From an uncultured Oscillospiraceae bacterium (GTDB lineage Bacteria; Bacillota; Clostridia; Oscillospirales; Oscillospiraceae), in contig CAKTPR010000002.1 of assembly GCA_934591725.1 (NCBI GenBank), positions 1-43,841 of the forward strand: DNA of 43,841 nucleotides, given 5' to 3'. The notes beneath the pieces were generated by a model. The model searched no databases and was not told where the DNA came from. It worked only from the letters and a program-made list of their open reading frames with translations. Below are positions 15,297-23,734 of this stretch, piece after piece. Numbering within the stretch: the stretch's first letter is position 1; each line of letters opens with the position of its first letter. A program made the position numbers and the translations under genes.

Positions 15297-16354
15297 GCAA
15301 GTCCCAAAAGTCCGCCCCGGCAAAGCGTTCAAAGTTCAACTATGGCTTCATATTCTCCTCTGCCGCTGTGGTCGGCTCCCTGCTGTCCACTGCACTGGCC
15401 ATGTTTATCGTATGGCTGCTCAACCGCAGGTTCGGCGTATGGCTCGGTATGCCGTATACGATACGCGTCCTGCTCATCTGCATCCTGTCCGGCGCCGCTA
15501 TCGCCGTCGGGCTGAGCAAGATTTTCGTAAGCCCGATGATGAAGCTCGGCGACGCGATGCGCAAGGTCGCGGGCGGGGATTTCTCCGTGCGCCTTGACTG
15601 CAGCAGCAGGATGCGCGATGTGCGCGAGGTCTATGGCAGCTTCAACACCATGGTCAAGGAGCTCGGCAACACCGAAACGCTCCAGACCGATTTTGTGAGC
15701 AATGTGTCCCACGAGTTCAAGACCCCGATAAACGCCATCGAGGGCTATGCTTCACTGCTTCAGGATACTCAGCTGACGGACGAGCAGAAGAACGCCTACA
15801 TCGATAAGATAATTTTCAACACGCGCCGCCTGTCCGACCTTGTCGGAAACATCCTGCTGCTCTCCAAGGTCAACAACCAGACGATAAGTCCCAAGACCTC
15901 AACCTTCCGGCTCGATGAGCAGGTGCGCCAGTCCATACTCGCGCTTGAGAGCAAGTGGGAAAATAAAGAGATCGAGTTCGATATCGACCTTGACGAGATA
16001 GAATACAACGGCTTTGAAAATCTCCTGAGCCATGTGTGGCTCAATCTCATTGACAACGCCGTGAAGTTCTCCCCTCAGAACGGGCAGATAAGGATACGCC
16101 TGAAGCAGCTTGACGGCAGCGTGACCTTCTCTATCTGGGATAACGGGCTTCCCATTCCCGAATCCGATATCGACAGGATATTCAACAAGTTCTATCAGGG
16201 CGACAACTCCCACGCCTCCGAGGGCAACGGGCTTGGGCTCGCGCTCGTCAGGAAGATCGTTGCCGCCGGGCAGGGCACGATAAACGTAACAAGCAGCGAG
16301 GACGCCGGGACGGAATTTGTAGTTGCGCTCCCGAATCCATCGAGCGGCGCATAA
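15293..16354 (+). CDS. Membrane sensor histidine kinase (HAMP, HisKA, HATPase)
   Basis: 353 residues. Two membrane helices (about 20-43 and 55-79) are joined by only about 12 residues, so there is no real extracytoplasmic sensor domain; the signal is probably sensed in the membrane or by a partner. A HAMP linker (about 80-130) leads to the H-box with His140 in NVSHEFKTP. The ATPase domain has the N-box NLIDNAVKF and G-boxes IWDNG and GNGLGLALV. It phosphorylates the regulator encoded immediately upstream, with which it overlaps by four bases. Confidence 0.96.
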   Translation: MSKSQKSAPAKRSKFNYGFIFSSAAVVGSLLSTALAMFIVWLLNRRFGVWLGMPYTIRVLLICILSGAAIAVGLSKIFVSPMMKLGDAMRKVAGGDFSVRLDCSSRMRDVREVYGSFNTMVKELGNTETLQTDFVSNVSHEFKTPINAIEGYASLLQDTQLTDEQKNAYIDKIIFNTRRLSDLVGNILLLSKVNNQTISPKTSTFRLDEQVRQSILALESKWENKEIEFDIDLDEIEYNGFENLLSHVWLNLIDNAVKFSPQNGQIRIRLKQLDGSVTFSIWDNGLPIPESDIDRIFNKFYQGDNSHASEGNGLGLALVRKIVAAGQGTINVTSSEDAGTEFVVALPNPSSGA

Positions 16355-16379
16355 CAGCATATATGGTATATACGAAAAG

Positions 16380-16408
16380 CCGCCTGTGATCGTGAATATC
16401 ACAGGCGG
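16380..16408. terminator. Bidirectional terminator between the histidine kinase and TRAP operon 1
   Basis: Eleven-bp stem (16380-16390 with 16398-16408), T-rich on the plus side (GATTTTATTTTT) and with a TTTT on the minus side. It ends both converging units. Confidence 0.8.
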
Positions 16409-16414
16409 TCGATT

Positions 16415-17026
16415 TTATTTTTCTTCCTTGCGCAGCTCGCCAAGCTTGCCGCCGGGATGGCAGCGGACATACTGCGCAGGCGTCTGGCCGCAGTCGGCCT
16501 GGAGTATCGCCGACAGCGCCTGAAGCACAAACATTTCCGCAAGGACAGAGTTGCGCGGCGCTCTGTTGAGTGGGCCACCCTCTTCGCCGACCTTTGCCAG
16601 CAGAAGCGCATCGCTGTTTTTTGCAAGCCAGCTGTCCGCGCCGCCGGTCACTCCGATGACCTTGCAGCCGTTATTCTTTATCGCAATAACAGTCGCCTTG
16701 AGTTCCTGCGTCTCGCCGGAATTGGAGATCGCAATTACCACGTCTCCCGGAACCAGCTGTCCGCAGGAGCCGTGGACTGCCTCAGTCCCGTGCAGGAAGT
16801 ATGCCGGTGTCCCCGTTGAGGACAGCAGCGAAGCCGCATAGCCCGCAACATGCCCCGGCTTGCCTATGCCGGTGACGTGGATGCGTCCGCCCGCGGCCTC
16901 GGCCTCCTTGATAAGCTTTGCTGCCGCTTCGTAGTCCTCCGCCTTCTGCGTGCTCAAAAACTCACTAAACTCTCTGCCGGCAGAGCCGACAAAATACTCA
17001 AACGCTTTTTTGCCTTCCTGTTTCAT
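16415..17026 (-). CDS. SIS-domain phosphosugar isomerase-like protein
   Basis: 203 residues forming a single SIS domain (about 35-180) with the sugar-phosphate-binding pattern GIGKPGHVA and AISNSGETQEL. It resembles the isomerase half of KdsD/GutQ arabinose-5-phosphate isomerases but lacks their CBS pair, as in shorter SIS isomerases. The start overlaps the kinase stop (ATGA at 17023-17026), so it is translationally coupled to the PfkB kinase and likely acts on that kinase's product or a related sugar phosphate. Last gene of TRAP operon 1. The precise substrate cannot be inferred. Confidence 0.85.
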   Translation of the reverse strand: MKQEGKKAFEYFVGSAGREFSEFLSTQKAEDYEAAAKLIKEAEAAGGRIHVTGIGKPGHVAGYAASLLSSTGTPAYFLHGTEAVHGSCGQLVPGDVVIAISNSGETQELKATVIAIKNNGCKVIGVTGGADSWLAKNSDALLLAKVGEEGGPLNRAPRNSVLAEMFVLQALSAILQADCGQTPAQYVRCHPGGKLGELRKEEK

Positions 17027-18033
17027 TGCATTACTCTCCTCAGCGTCTCAAGCTCTTCATTATCAATGCCTGCATAACCGCGCTCACGCAGCAGCGCGAT
17101 AACCTCGTCAAGCGTCGGCAGACTCGGTATCGCCCCCATTCTTGAGACGGTTATCGCCGCCGCGTGGCTCGCAAAGGCAAGCGCCTGCTTCTGCGGCAGC
17201 CCCGCGCACAGCGCCGTGCAGAACGATGCCACGAACGAGTCGCCCGCCGCGGTGGTATCCGCCACGTGCTCCATCTTCACGCATTCGGTCTTTGCCATGC
17301 CGGCCTTTCCGGCGGCGACAGAGCCGTTGCCGCCGAGGGTTATGATAAGGTTCTGCACGCCCTTTGCGGCAAATATTTCACTCACTGCCGAAAGGTCGTC
17401 CATATCGACGCCGTCTGCCGTCGTGCGCAGCTGGTGCCCGGCTATGGCAGCCGCCTCATGCTCGTTCGGGGACAGGTACGAAGTACACTCAAGCAGTCCG
17501 TCGGATATCGGAGCGGCCGGCGCGGGGTTCACCATTACGGGGACGCCCGCCTCATGCGCCCAGCGCGCCGCCGCCTCGTTGATAAACATCGGCAGTTCAA
17601 ACTGGAGCATCAGCATATCATAGTTCTTTATTTCATCCTTGATCCACGATATCTCCTCGACCGTCATTGCATGGTTTGCGCCGGGGCATACAACGATCCT
17701 GTTATGCGCGCCGGTCTCCGTCACCTCAAGATAAATGCTCGATACGCCGGTGGGGTTATTCTTGTCCGTCACGACGTGGGACACATCCACCCCGGCTTCC
17801 GCCGCGACCGCTACAAGCTCCCTGCCGTAGGCGTCGTCTCCGACGCGCCCGACCATGGTAACATCCGCGCCAAGTCTCGCGCACTGGACAGCCTGATTTG
17901 CGCCCTTGCCTCCCGGAGCCGTCCGGAAGCTCATTCCGATAACAGTCTCGCCGGAGTTGGGCACTTTTTTGGTTGAGGCGATGAGATCCATAACGAATAT
18001 CCCTATCACCATTATCCTGGGCTTCTTGAGCAT
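17023..18033 (-). CDS. PfkB-family carbohydrate kinase, ribokinase-like
   Basis: 336 residues. Transfers phosphate from ATP to a sugar. Ribokinase-type hallmarks are Asp16 in the first strand, GGKGAN at 41-46, the NPAPA motif near 169-173, SPNEHE near 188-193 and the anion-hole/catalytic motif DTTAAGD at 259-265 with Asp265 as base. These favour a ribokinase-like pentose or deoxysugar kinase over KDG kinase, but specificity in PfkB proteins is hard to read. It follows the aldolase gene by 16 bp and overlaps the SIS gene. In this operon it presumably activates the sugar released by the aldolase, or the imported sugar. Confidence 0.9.
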   Translation of the reverse strand: MLKKPRIMVIGIFVMDLIASTKKVPNSGETVIGMSFRTAPGGKGANQAVQCARLGADVTMVGRVGDDAYGRELVAVAAEAGVDVSHVVTDKNNPTGVSSIYLEVTETGAHNRIVVCPGANHAMTVEEISWIKDEIKNYDMLMLQFELPMFINEAAARWAHEAGVPVMVNPAPAAPISDGLLECTSYLSPNEHEAAAIAGHQLRTTADGVDMDDLSAVSEIFAAKGVQNLIITLGGNGSVAAGKAGMAKTECVKMEHVADTTAAGDSFVASFCTALCAGLPQKQALAFASHAAAITVSRMGAIPSLPTLDEVIALLRERGYAGIDNEELETLRRVMQ

Positions 18034-18049
18034 ACTGATACCTCTTTTC

Positions 18050-18976
18050 TCAGATAAGGCCTAATTCTTTGCGGACAAAATTCTCCATGCGGATGAGGCT
18101 CTCGACCTCCTCCTTCGCCGCGTTGTCGAGCCTGCGCTGATCCGCGCTGCGGCAGTAGGTCGACATCGGGATACCGGCAAGCTGGTGATAATACTTGCAG
18201 CTCACAGGGTAGCAGGTACGCTCGATCATACCGGCAAGCGTCAGAAAATCGTTGGCAAATTTTGCCTTCTCCGGGTCACTGTCCCTGTGGGTGACGCAGT
18301 ATTTATAGATGTCGGGATGGAAGTTTGCCATGATGCCGCTATAACCCGCGGAACCGTGACAGTAGCTGTCGTACCACGACTGGCAGTTGGCGTTGAAGAG
18401 TCTCATCGGCGTGCCCTTTGAGACTTCGAGACGCTTGCGTATAAGCTCATAGTCGCAGCAGGTATCCTTGATGAAAACCAGTCTGCCGCCGGGAGCATAG
18501 TCACGGATGAAGTCAAGCGACAGCAGCCGCTTCCACGGCATGGGGCACTCATAAATACCGAAGGTTATCTCCGGGAACGTGTTCAGCACGTCATCGACGC
18601 TTTTCCTGAACGCCTCTTCGCCCTCATTTTTCATGTCCATTCTGTTGGACACGAGCACGTATGCACCGATGCCGGGGATCTTCATCATGTCCTCGAGCTG
18701 GCGGTACTGCTCCGTGCGGCTGCACTCGGTGTTCCCGGACGCGACGATCTGAAGCCGGCCAGCCGCAGTCTCGGCAACGCACTTGGCAATATCGAGCTTT
18801 TCCTGTGCGGAAAGGAAGTTCATTTCACTCGACTGGCACACGGCAAAGATGCCGTCGCAGCCCTTTTCTACGTACCAGTTTGTCAGCGCCTCTATCGCCT
18901 TGAAATCCGGAGTATTATCCTCTTTCCACGGAGTTATCATTACCGGCCATACTCCGTCATGTATCGCAAAAGCCAT
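18050..18976 (-). CDS. DHDPS/N-acetylneuraminate lyase-family aldolase
   Basis: 308 residues, one TIM barrel. This family splits or forms 2-keto acids through a Schiff base. The expected lysine is Lys170 (FIKDT) and the supporting tyrosine Tyr142 (GIYECP). The usual GTTGE/GSTGE carboxylate-binding motif reads CQSSE here (47-51), so it is neither a standard DapA nor a standard NanA. Its place after TRAP permease genes and before a sugar kinase makes it a catabolic retro-aldolase. AGGAGG lies 9 nt before the ATG at 18976. The substrate is probably a 2-keto-3-deoxy sugar acid or sialic-acid-like compound (inference). Confidence 0.88.
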   Translation of the reverse strand: MAFAIHDGVWPVMITPWKEDNTPDFKAIEALTNWYVEKGCDGIFAVCQSSEMNFLSAQEKLDIAKCVAETAAGRLQIVASGNTECSRTEQYRQLEDMMKIPGIGAYVLVSNRMDMKNEGEEAFRKSVDDVLNTFPEITFGIYECPMPWKRLLSLDFIRDYAPGGRLVFIKDTCCDYELIRKRLEVSKGTPMRLFNANCQSWYDSYCHGSAGYSGIMANFHPDIYKYCVTHRDSDPEKAKFANDFLTLAGMIERTCYPVSCKYYHQLAGIPMSTYCRSADQRRLDNAAKEEVESLIRMENFVRKELGLI

Positions 18977-19015
18977 TATTTTCCTCCTATTGATTTTTAT
19001 AGTTTGGCTGTCTCA

Positions 19016-20359
19016 TCATGCCATCATTCCGCTGATCTTCGGCAGGAAGAGAACCACATCAGGTATATAGGTGATCACAGCAAGGACTATCAGCATGACG
19101 ATTATCGGCCACCATATCTCCTTTATAATATCCTTCAGCGGGGTACCGGAAATACCGGAGGTTATAAACAGACACATACCGAAGGGCGGGGTGGAAAGTC
19201 CGACCATCATATTGAAGCAGATTATAAGACCGAAATGGATAATATTGATGCCCATGGCCTCTGCCACCGGCCAGAGTATCGGTATCATAACGAGCTGAAT
19301 GACCGAGGTATCCACAAGGCAGCCAAGGATAAGAATTATCAAATTCACCATCAGCAGGAAAACATACTTATTGGTGGTTATTCCCATGAGCCATGTGCCG
19401 AGTATGGTGCCGATCTGCTCCTTGGCGAAGATAAACGAAATTGCCGATGCCGCGCCTATCATGATCGAAACGGAGCCGGTGCCCTTCATCGTGTCAACAA
19501 GCACCTGCTTGAGTATTTTCCAGGACATGATCCTGTATATCAGGAACGAGACAACAAGCGCATACAGTCCCGCGATAGCTCCGGCCTCAGTCGGAGTCAT
19601 GATACCCGTATAAATTCCGAGAAGAAGAATAACAGGCGTGAGCATTGCCCATATGGACTTGGTCAGATAGATAAGATAATCCCTGAGCTTGGGAGGCGCA
19701 GTCTTCGGGTAGTTGCGCTTCTTCGCAATAAAATACACATAGATGCACAGGGCGATCGCCAGCAGCACTCCGGGAACCATGCCCGCCATAAACAGCGCGC
19801 CGACCGATGCGCCGGTGAGCATTGCGTAAATTACCATGGGGATGGACGGCGGGAAGATCGGGCCTATGGTCGCGCTGGCCGCAGTGATCGCGCAGGAGAA
19901 GCCGTCGTCATAGCCCTCTTTGCGCATCGCGTCTATCTCAAGCTTGCCGAGTCCGGATGCGTCGGCAATAGCGGAGCCGGTCATTCCGGAGAAAACAAGG
20001 GACGCAAGGACGTTAACGTGCGCAAGGCCGCCGCGGAAGCGGCCGACAAGACCCATGCAGGTACCGAACACGTATTCGGTTATCTTGCCCGCGTTCATCA
20101 CGTTTGCCGCAAAAATGAACAGCGGCACCGCAACGATCGTACCGTTGGTGAAGATGGCCTCGATGGTCTTCTGTGCCACAAGATGCAGGCTTCCGCCATT
20201 GCCCGTGATAAGCGCGCCGAAGCTCACGCCCTTGACGAGTCCGTCAGTCATGAAATAAAGCGTGCATGCGGCGATCATGCCCGCGGGGATAGGCATACGC
20301 AGCACAAAGATGAGAACAAAGGTAACAAGAAACACAATTATAGGCAGATGTGCCAGCAT
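19016..20359 (-). CDS. dctM: TRAP transporter large permease (DctM), operon 1
   Basis: 447 residues, very hydrophobic, about 12-13 membrane segments, with the conserved family stretches SGMTGSAIADASG and FPPSIPMVIYA. It is the sodium-driven permease subunit for acidic solutes presented by DctP. The ATG follows the dctQ stop directly (TAAATG), so the two permease parts are coupled. The aldolase gene starts 39 bp downstream. Confidence 0.95.
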   Translation of the reverse strand: MLAHLPIIVFLVTFVLIFVLRMPIPAGMIAACTLYFMTDGLVKGVSFGALITGNGGSLHLVAQKTIEAIFTNGTIVAVPLFIFAANVMNAGKITEYVFGTCMGLVGRFRGGLAHVNVLASLVFSGMTGSAIADASGLGKLEIDAMRKEGYDDGFSCAITAASATIGPIFPPSIPMVIYAMLTGASVGALFMAGMVPGVLLAIALCIYVYFIAKKRNYPKTAPPKLRDYLIYLTKSIWAMLTPVILLLGIYTGIMTPTEAGAIAGLYALVVSFLIYRIMSWKILKQVLVDTMKGTGSVSIMIGAASAISFIFAKEQIGTILGTWLMGITTNKYVFLLMVNLIILILGCLVDTSVIQLVMIPILWPVAEAMGINIIHFGLIICFNMMVGLSTPPFGMCLFITSGISGTPLKDIIKEIWWPIIVMLIVLAVITYIPDVVLFLPKISGMMA

Positions 20360-20986
20360 TTATTTATCCCCCTTTCCGCCGTATTCCGAACCGAAATCAA
20401 TGTTCGTCAGATCTATATTCTCCTGAGCGAGAGATTCTTCGATCACCTGTTCCGCCTCGCTCTTATCTTCCTCTTTCATCTTGTTTATGTAATACTCGTT
20501 GCCGCAGATAACCATGATATATTCATATATCTCCATGATCGCATAGATCATCAGTATGGCTATCATCACAACGTACGGGAAATACACGACCGTTTTGGGC
20601 CACTTAAGAATAGTCGTCACCTGCTGGCGCGCAGCCAGTCCCATGACATAGTTGAGTGACGGCAGGATATTGCAGAATGCGGTAAAGGCAATGATGATGT
20701 CTCCGAGCATTGCGGTTATCGCTTTTCCCTTAACGCCAAGCTTGTCATACAGCAGCGTAAAAGTAACGTGTGCCTTCATGCGCTGCGCATAGCAGGCGCC
20801 GAGCAGAACCAGCCACAAAAAGCAGCTTTGCTCCACCTCGCTTGCCCATGCCTGCGGCATTCTCATAACATAGCGCATAAAGACCTGATAGCAGAATATA
20901 ATGAACAGCGCCGCGAGAGCAATTGATGGGATATACTTCTCGACGCAGTCACGTATAAAGCCAAATATCTTTTTTACTGTCTCCAA
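20360..20986 (-). CDS. dctQ: TRAP transporter small permease (DctQ), operon 1
   Basis: 208 residues with four predicted membrane helices and the conserved WASEVEQSCFLWLVLLGA-like segment in helix 2. The start codon is TTG (20984-20986), supported by AGGAGAG 8 nt upstream; no ATG fits better. The C-terminal ~45 residues are charged and cytoplasmic, longer than in many DctQ proteins. It pairs with DctM. Confidence 0.92.
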   Translation of the reverse strand: METVKKIFGFIRDCVEKYIPSIALAALFIIFCYQVFMRYVMRMPQAWASEVEQSCFLWLVLLGACYAQRMKAHVTFTLLYDKLGVKGKAITAMLGDIIIAFTAFCNILPSLNYVMGLAARQQVTTILKWPKTVVYFPYVVMIAILMIYAIMEIYEYIMVICGNEYYINKMKEEDKSEAEQVIEESLAQENIDLTNIDFGSEYGGKGDK

Positions 20987-21014
20987 CGCAGATCTCTCCT
21001 TTCACTTGCGGATG

Positions 21015-21050
21015 AAAAAACCGGGGAGTCGGGTTGCCTCGGCTCCCCGG
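21015..21050 (-). terminator. Intra-operon terminator between dctP and dctQ
   Basis: GC-rich stem (21021-21028 with 21043-21050, extendable) followed on the minus strand by six T. It should let the binding protein be made in excess over the permease. Confidence 0.8.
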
Positions 21051-21063
21051 TCGGGGTCAGCGC

Positions 21064-22137
21064 TTACGCCATTGCTTTGATCTGTTCGAGCAGATCCTTG
21101 TCCCAAGTGTCAGAAATGGGATCATTCAGGTAGGTTTCAAGAACGTGGTCTGCAAATGCAGTGACATCTGCTTCATAGATGGTCAGGCCCTGCTCCTTCA
21201 GGAAGTCCTGAACCTCGCTCTCGGTCTTGAGGTTCTGCTCATCGCATGCTGCGCGTGCAGCCTCGACAGCTTCCATGACCCAGCCCTTCTGGGTGTCGGT
21301 CAGCTTGTTCCAGGTGTTGAGGTTGATGGTCGGCCATACGGAGTCAACAAGGTGGTTGGTCAGAGAGATGGACTTCTGAACTTCATAGAACTTTGCGGAC
21401 TTGACGGTGGGCAGGGGGTTATCCTGACCGTCGACAGTACCGGTCTGGAGAGCCAGGTACAGATCATTGAAGCCGACTGCGGTGGGGTTAGCGCCCATGG
21501 CCTTGCCGAGGAACACCCATGCGTCGGAGTTCGGCATACGGAGGTTGACGCCCTTGAGGTCATCGGGAGTCTTGATCTGCTTGTCCTCGGACAGGGAGAT
21601 CTGACGGGTGCCGAGGTAGAAAGCGCCGAGCGGGAGGATGCCCTGCTCTTCAGCGACCTTCTGGAACATTTCCTTGCCGATGTCGCCGTTGAGGACTTTG
21701 GTCATGTGATCGTAGCTCTGGAAGACATAGCCTGCAGTGAACATGGATATCCAGGGAGAGCCGTCGGTCAGCCAGGATGCTGAGGAGTAGATCATGTCTA
21801 CGTCGCCGTTCTTGAGCGCGTCATGCTCGGTGTCCTGGCCGTACAGCGTGCCGGAATCGTAGCACTCAACGGTCATGTTGCCGCCGGAGATGGATTCGAG
21901 AGTGTCCTTGAACACCTTCTGTGCGGCGCCGTGTGCGTCAGTGGGAACAGCTGCGATGGAGAAGATGAGGTTTACCGGATCGCCGACATCGGCGGCCGGT
22001 TCTTCGGTCTTTGCTTCGGTCGCGGGAGCATCTGCTGCCTCGGTCTTTTCCTCAGTCGGGGCGGCAGCCTGCTGGCCGCATGCGCACAGCGCAAACACCA
22101 TGCACAGAGCCAGGAGCATTGCTAACAATTTTTTCAT
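21064..22137 (-). CDS. dctP: TRAP transporter substrate-binding lipoprotein (DctP), operon 1
   Basis: 357 residues. A signal peptide with lipobox LCAC (Cys at ~20) is followed by an acidic, Ala/Glu-rich linker and the DctP fold. The ligand-carboxylate region appears as GVNLRMPNSDAWVFLGKAMGANPTAV, where the Arg of LRMP is the residue that normally holds the acid group, and DGQDNPLPTV follows. GGAGGAAA precedes the ATG. The ligand is therefore likely an acidic sugar. The gene lies 80 bp after iclR and is separated from dctQ by a terminator. Confidence 0.94.
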   Translation of the reverse strand: MKKLLAMLLALCMVFALCACGQQAAAPTEEKTEAADAPATEAKTEEPAADVGDPVNLIFSIAAVPTDAHGAAQKVFKDTLESISGGNMTVECYDSGTLYGQDTEHDALKNGDVDMIYSSASWLTDGSPWISMFTAGYVFQSYDHMTKVLNGDIGKEMFQKVAEEQGILPLGAFYLGTRQISLSEDKQIKTPDDLKGVNLRMPNSDAWVFLGKAMGANPTAVGFNDLYLALQTGTVDGQDNPLPTVKSAKFYEVQKSISLTNHLVDSVWPTINLNTWNKLTDTQKGWVMEAVEAARAACDEQNLKTESEVQDFLKEQGLTIYEADVTAFADHVLETYLNDPISDTWDKDLLEQIKAMA

Positions 22138-22167
22138 TTGTTTTCCTCCTCAAAAAATTTATCTCCG

Positions 22168-22187
22168 ATCAAATCCCTCGATTTGAT
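22168..22187. promoter_or_regulatory. Inverted repeat between iclR and dctP (candidate operator)
   Basis: ATCAAAT-N6-ATTTGAT is a perfect 7-bp repeat, 30 bp upstream of dctP, a plausible site for the adjacent IclR protein. Confidence 0.4.
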
Positions 22188-22217
22188 TTACGGACTTGTC
22201 ACGCGGATGCCTGCGCT

Positions 22218-22979
22218 TCAGCGGTAGAACCTGTCGCGCATCCTGAGCGCTGCGCTCTGGAGTATCTCCGCGTTCTCCATAAGCTTCGCGTCTGTCATCA
22301 CCTGTGCCGGGCCAGAGGTGCTCATCCCCGCGATAAGCTGCCCTGCGCTGTTGTATACCGGGACGCCGACGCACCTGACGTTATATTCGTGCTCCTCATC
22401 GTCTATCGCGTATCCGCGCTGGCGGGTGCGGCGCAGCTCAAGGATGATCTCATACGGGTCGGTTATGGTGTTCTCCGTGTACTTTTTCAGCTCCTTCGTA
22501 ATGCGCTCCGGCCACTCTTCCTCCGGCATATTTGCAAGCATCGCCTTGCCTATGCTCGTTGTACACAGCGGCGATTTCTCTCCGAGTATCTCTCTGTACG
22601 GAAGCTCCTTCATCCGTGCTATCGGATGCGCCACATACAGGTATAGCACATCCGTACCGTAAGGAATGCCGAAATATACGATCTGATCTGTGCGCTCTGC
22701 GGTTTCGAGAAGCAGATCATAGACAGCTCTCGGGTAGCCGAGGTGCTGGTTTATGATAAACGCATGTTCAAGCAGCTTGTAGCCAAGGGCATACTTTCTG
22801 TTCGGCATCTGCTGAAGATAGCCCATCTGGCAATATGTAGATATGATATTATGCGCGTTGGACTTACCTATCCCCAGCTTCGCCGATATCTCGGTTATGC
22901 CAAGCTCCGGTTCATCGACCGTAAAGCACTCAAGCACATGCAGCGCCTTTGCCAACGAGCTAACTTTAGGTTCAGCCAT
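22218..22979 (-). CDS. IclR-family transcriptional regulator
   Basis: 253 residues. The N-terminal winged helix (about 5-65; SSLAKALHVLECF, then GIGKSNAHNII) is followed by an IclR effector-binding domain (about 80-250) with the conserved PLCTTSIGKAMLA and RGYAIDDEEHEYNVRCVGVPV segments. AGGAGAA lies upstream of the ATG at 22979. It is the likely local regulator of TRAP operon 1 and of divergent yhcH; the palindromes at 23053-23067 and 22168-22187 are candidate sites. The effector is presumably a pathway intermediate. Confidence 0.95.
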   Translation of the reverse strand: MAEPKVSSLAKALHVLECFTVDEPELGITEISAKLGIGKSNAHNIISTYCQMGYLQQMPNRKYALGYKLLEHAFIINQHLGYPRAVYDLLLETAERTDQIVYFGIPYGTDVLYLYVAHPIARMKELPYREILGEKSPLCTTSIGKAMLANMPEEEWPERITKELKKYTENTITDPYEIILELRRTRQRGYAIDDEEHEYNVRCVGVPVYNSAGQLIAGMSTSGPAQVMTDAKLMENAEILQSAALRMRDRFYR

Positions 22980-23029
22980 ACGTTTCTCCTTGTTCTCTAA
23001 TAAAGAACGCTTGTCTCTATTACAATAAC

Positions 23030-23067
23030 ATTATATAGTTTCTTGCCAAAATGTGCAACTATTGCAC
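23030..23067 (-). promoter_or_regulatory. iclR promoter overlapped by a palindrome
   Basis: Minus strand: TTGCAC (23053-23058), 17-bp spacer, TATAAT (23030-23035). The -35 is one arm of the perfect palindrome GTGCAA-CTA-TTGCAC (23053-23067), as expected for autorepression. A looser TGCA-N10-TGCA (23084-23101) lies next to it. Confidence 0.65.
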
Positions 23068-23181
23068 GTATTTTTCTGCGAAATGCACATCATTTTATGC
23101 AATGTCTCTAAATCTTTACGGTCTTTTTCCATTATAGAGAATTAAGGGCGTTGATTTTTGTATGCTCAATATTATGTAAAC

Positions 23182-23210
23182 TTGCCTTGCCGCTTTCTAT
23201 GCGTTATAAT
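23182..23210 (+). promoter_or_regulatory. Promoter of yhcH
   Basis: TTGCCT (23182-23187), 17-bp spacer, TATAAT (23205-23210), 24 bp before the start. Confidence 0.7.
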
Positions 23211-23233
23211 AGGCGCGGAAGGAGCGTGTATAT

Positions 23234-23683
23234 ATGATATACGATACCATTGATCATGCAGGGCTGTACCGCCCTGTCAGCGCAAATCTCGCAAAGGCGC
23301 TTGACTTTCTCACAAGCGCCGATCTGAGCAAATACGATACCGAACGTGTGGAGATCGACGGTGACAAGGTGTATGCCCTGTTCCAGCGTTACGAGACCAA
23401 GCCCGTGAACGACAGCCCCGAAGCGCACAAAAAATATATTGACCTCCAGTACCTCATTGACGGTGAGGAACTCATCGGCGTCGCCCCTCTGGCCGCCATG
23501 AAAAAGGAGACCGAAGCCCGCCCCGACGGTGATATATACTTCTATGAGGGCGAGACCGTAAAGCTGCCCATAGGCGGCGGCCGCTTCATGGTTCTCTTCC
23601 CGGAGGACGCGCACGCGCCCTGCATCGCTGCCGGGAGCAGCAAGCCGGTGCATAAGGTCGTCATCAAGATTGCGGTCGAATGA
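23234..23683 (+). CDS. YhcH/YjgK/YiaL (EbgC/NanQ) family protein
   Basis: 149 residues, one beta-sandwich (DUF386) domain. Visible family features are YETKP near 57-61, EAHKKYIDLQYLIDGEE near 66-82, and the metal-ligand-rich FPEDAHAPC near 122-130. NanQ (YhcH) is a sialic acid anomerase, and relatives handle other sugars or beta-galactosidase function. AAGGAGCG lies 7-8 nt before the ATG. It is divergent from iclR and next to TRAP operon 1, so it probably speeds anomer interconversion of the imported sugar (inference). This supports, but does not prove, a sialic-acid-like substrate. Confidence 0.9.
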   Translation: MIYDTIDHAGLYRPVSANLAKALDFLTSADLSKYDTERVEIDGDKVYALFQRYETKPVNDSPEAHKKYIDLQYLIDGEELIGVAPLAAMKKETEARPDGDIYFYEGETVKLPIGGGRFMVLFPEDAHAPCIAAGSSKPVHKVVIKIAVE

Positions 23684-23697
23684 CCCGGATATGCGAA

Positions 23698-23727
23698 AAC
23701 AGACACGGAAATTCCGTGTCTGTTTTT
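23698..23727. terminator. Bidirectional terminator between yhcH and vanZ
   Basis: Long stem AAACAGACACGG/CCGTGTCTGTTT with T-runs on both sides (seven T on the plus strand). Confidence 0.88.
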
Positions 23728-23734
23728 TTACTCT

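Noticed and set aside
18050..18976. Calling the aldolase nanA or dapA
   Set aside because: The carboxylate-binding motif is CQSSE rather than GSTGE or GTTGE, and there is no nanE, nanK or lysine-pathway neighbour.
18959..20659. 566-codon plus-strand frame over dctM and dctQ
   Set aside because: Product rich in His, Arg and Tyr with no hydrophobic core; it is the complement of convincing TRAP permease genes.
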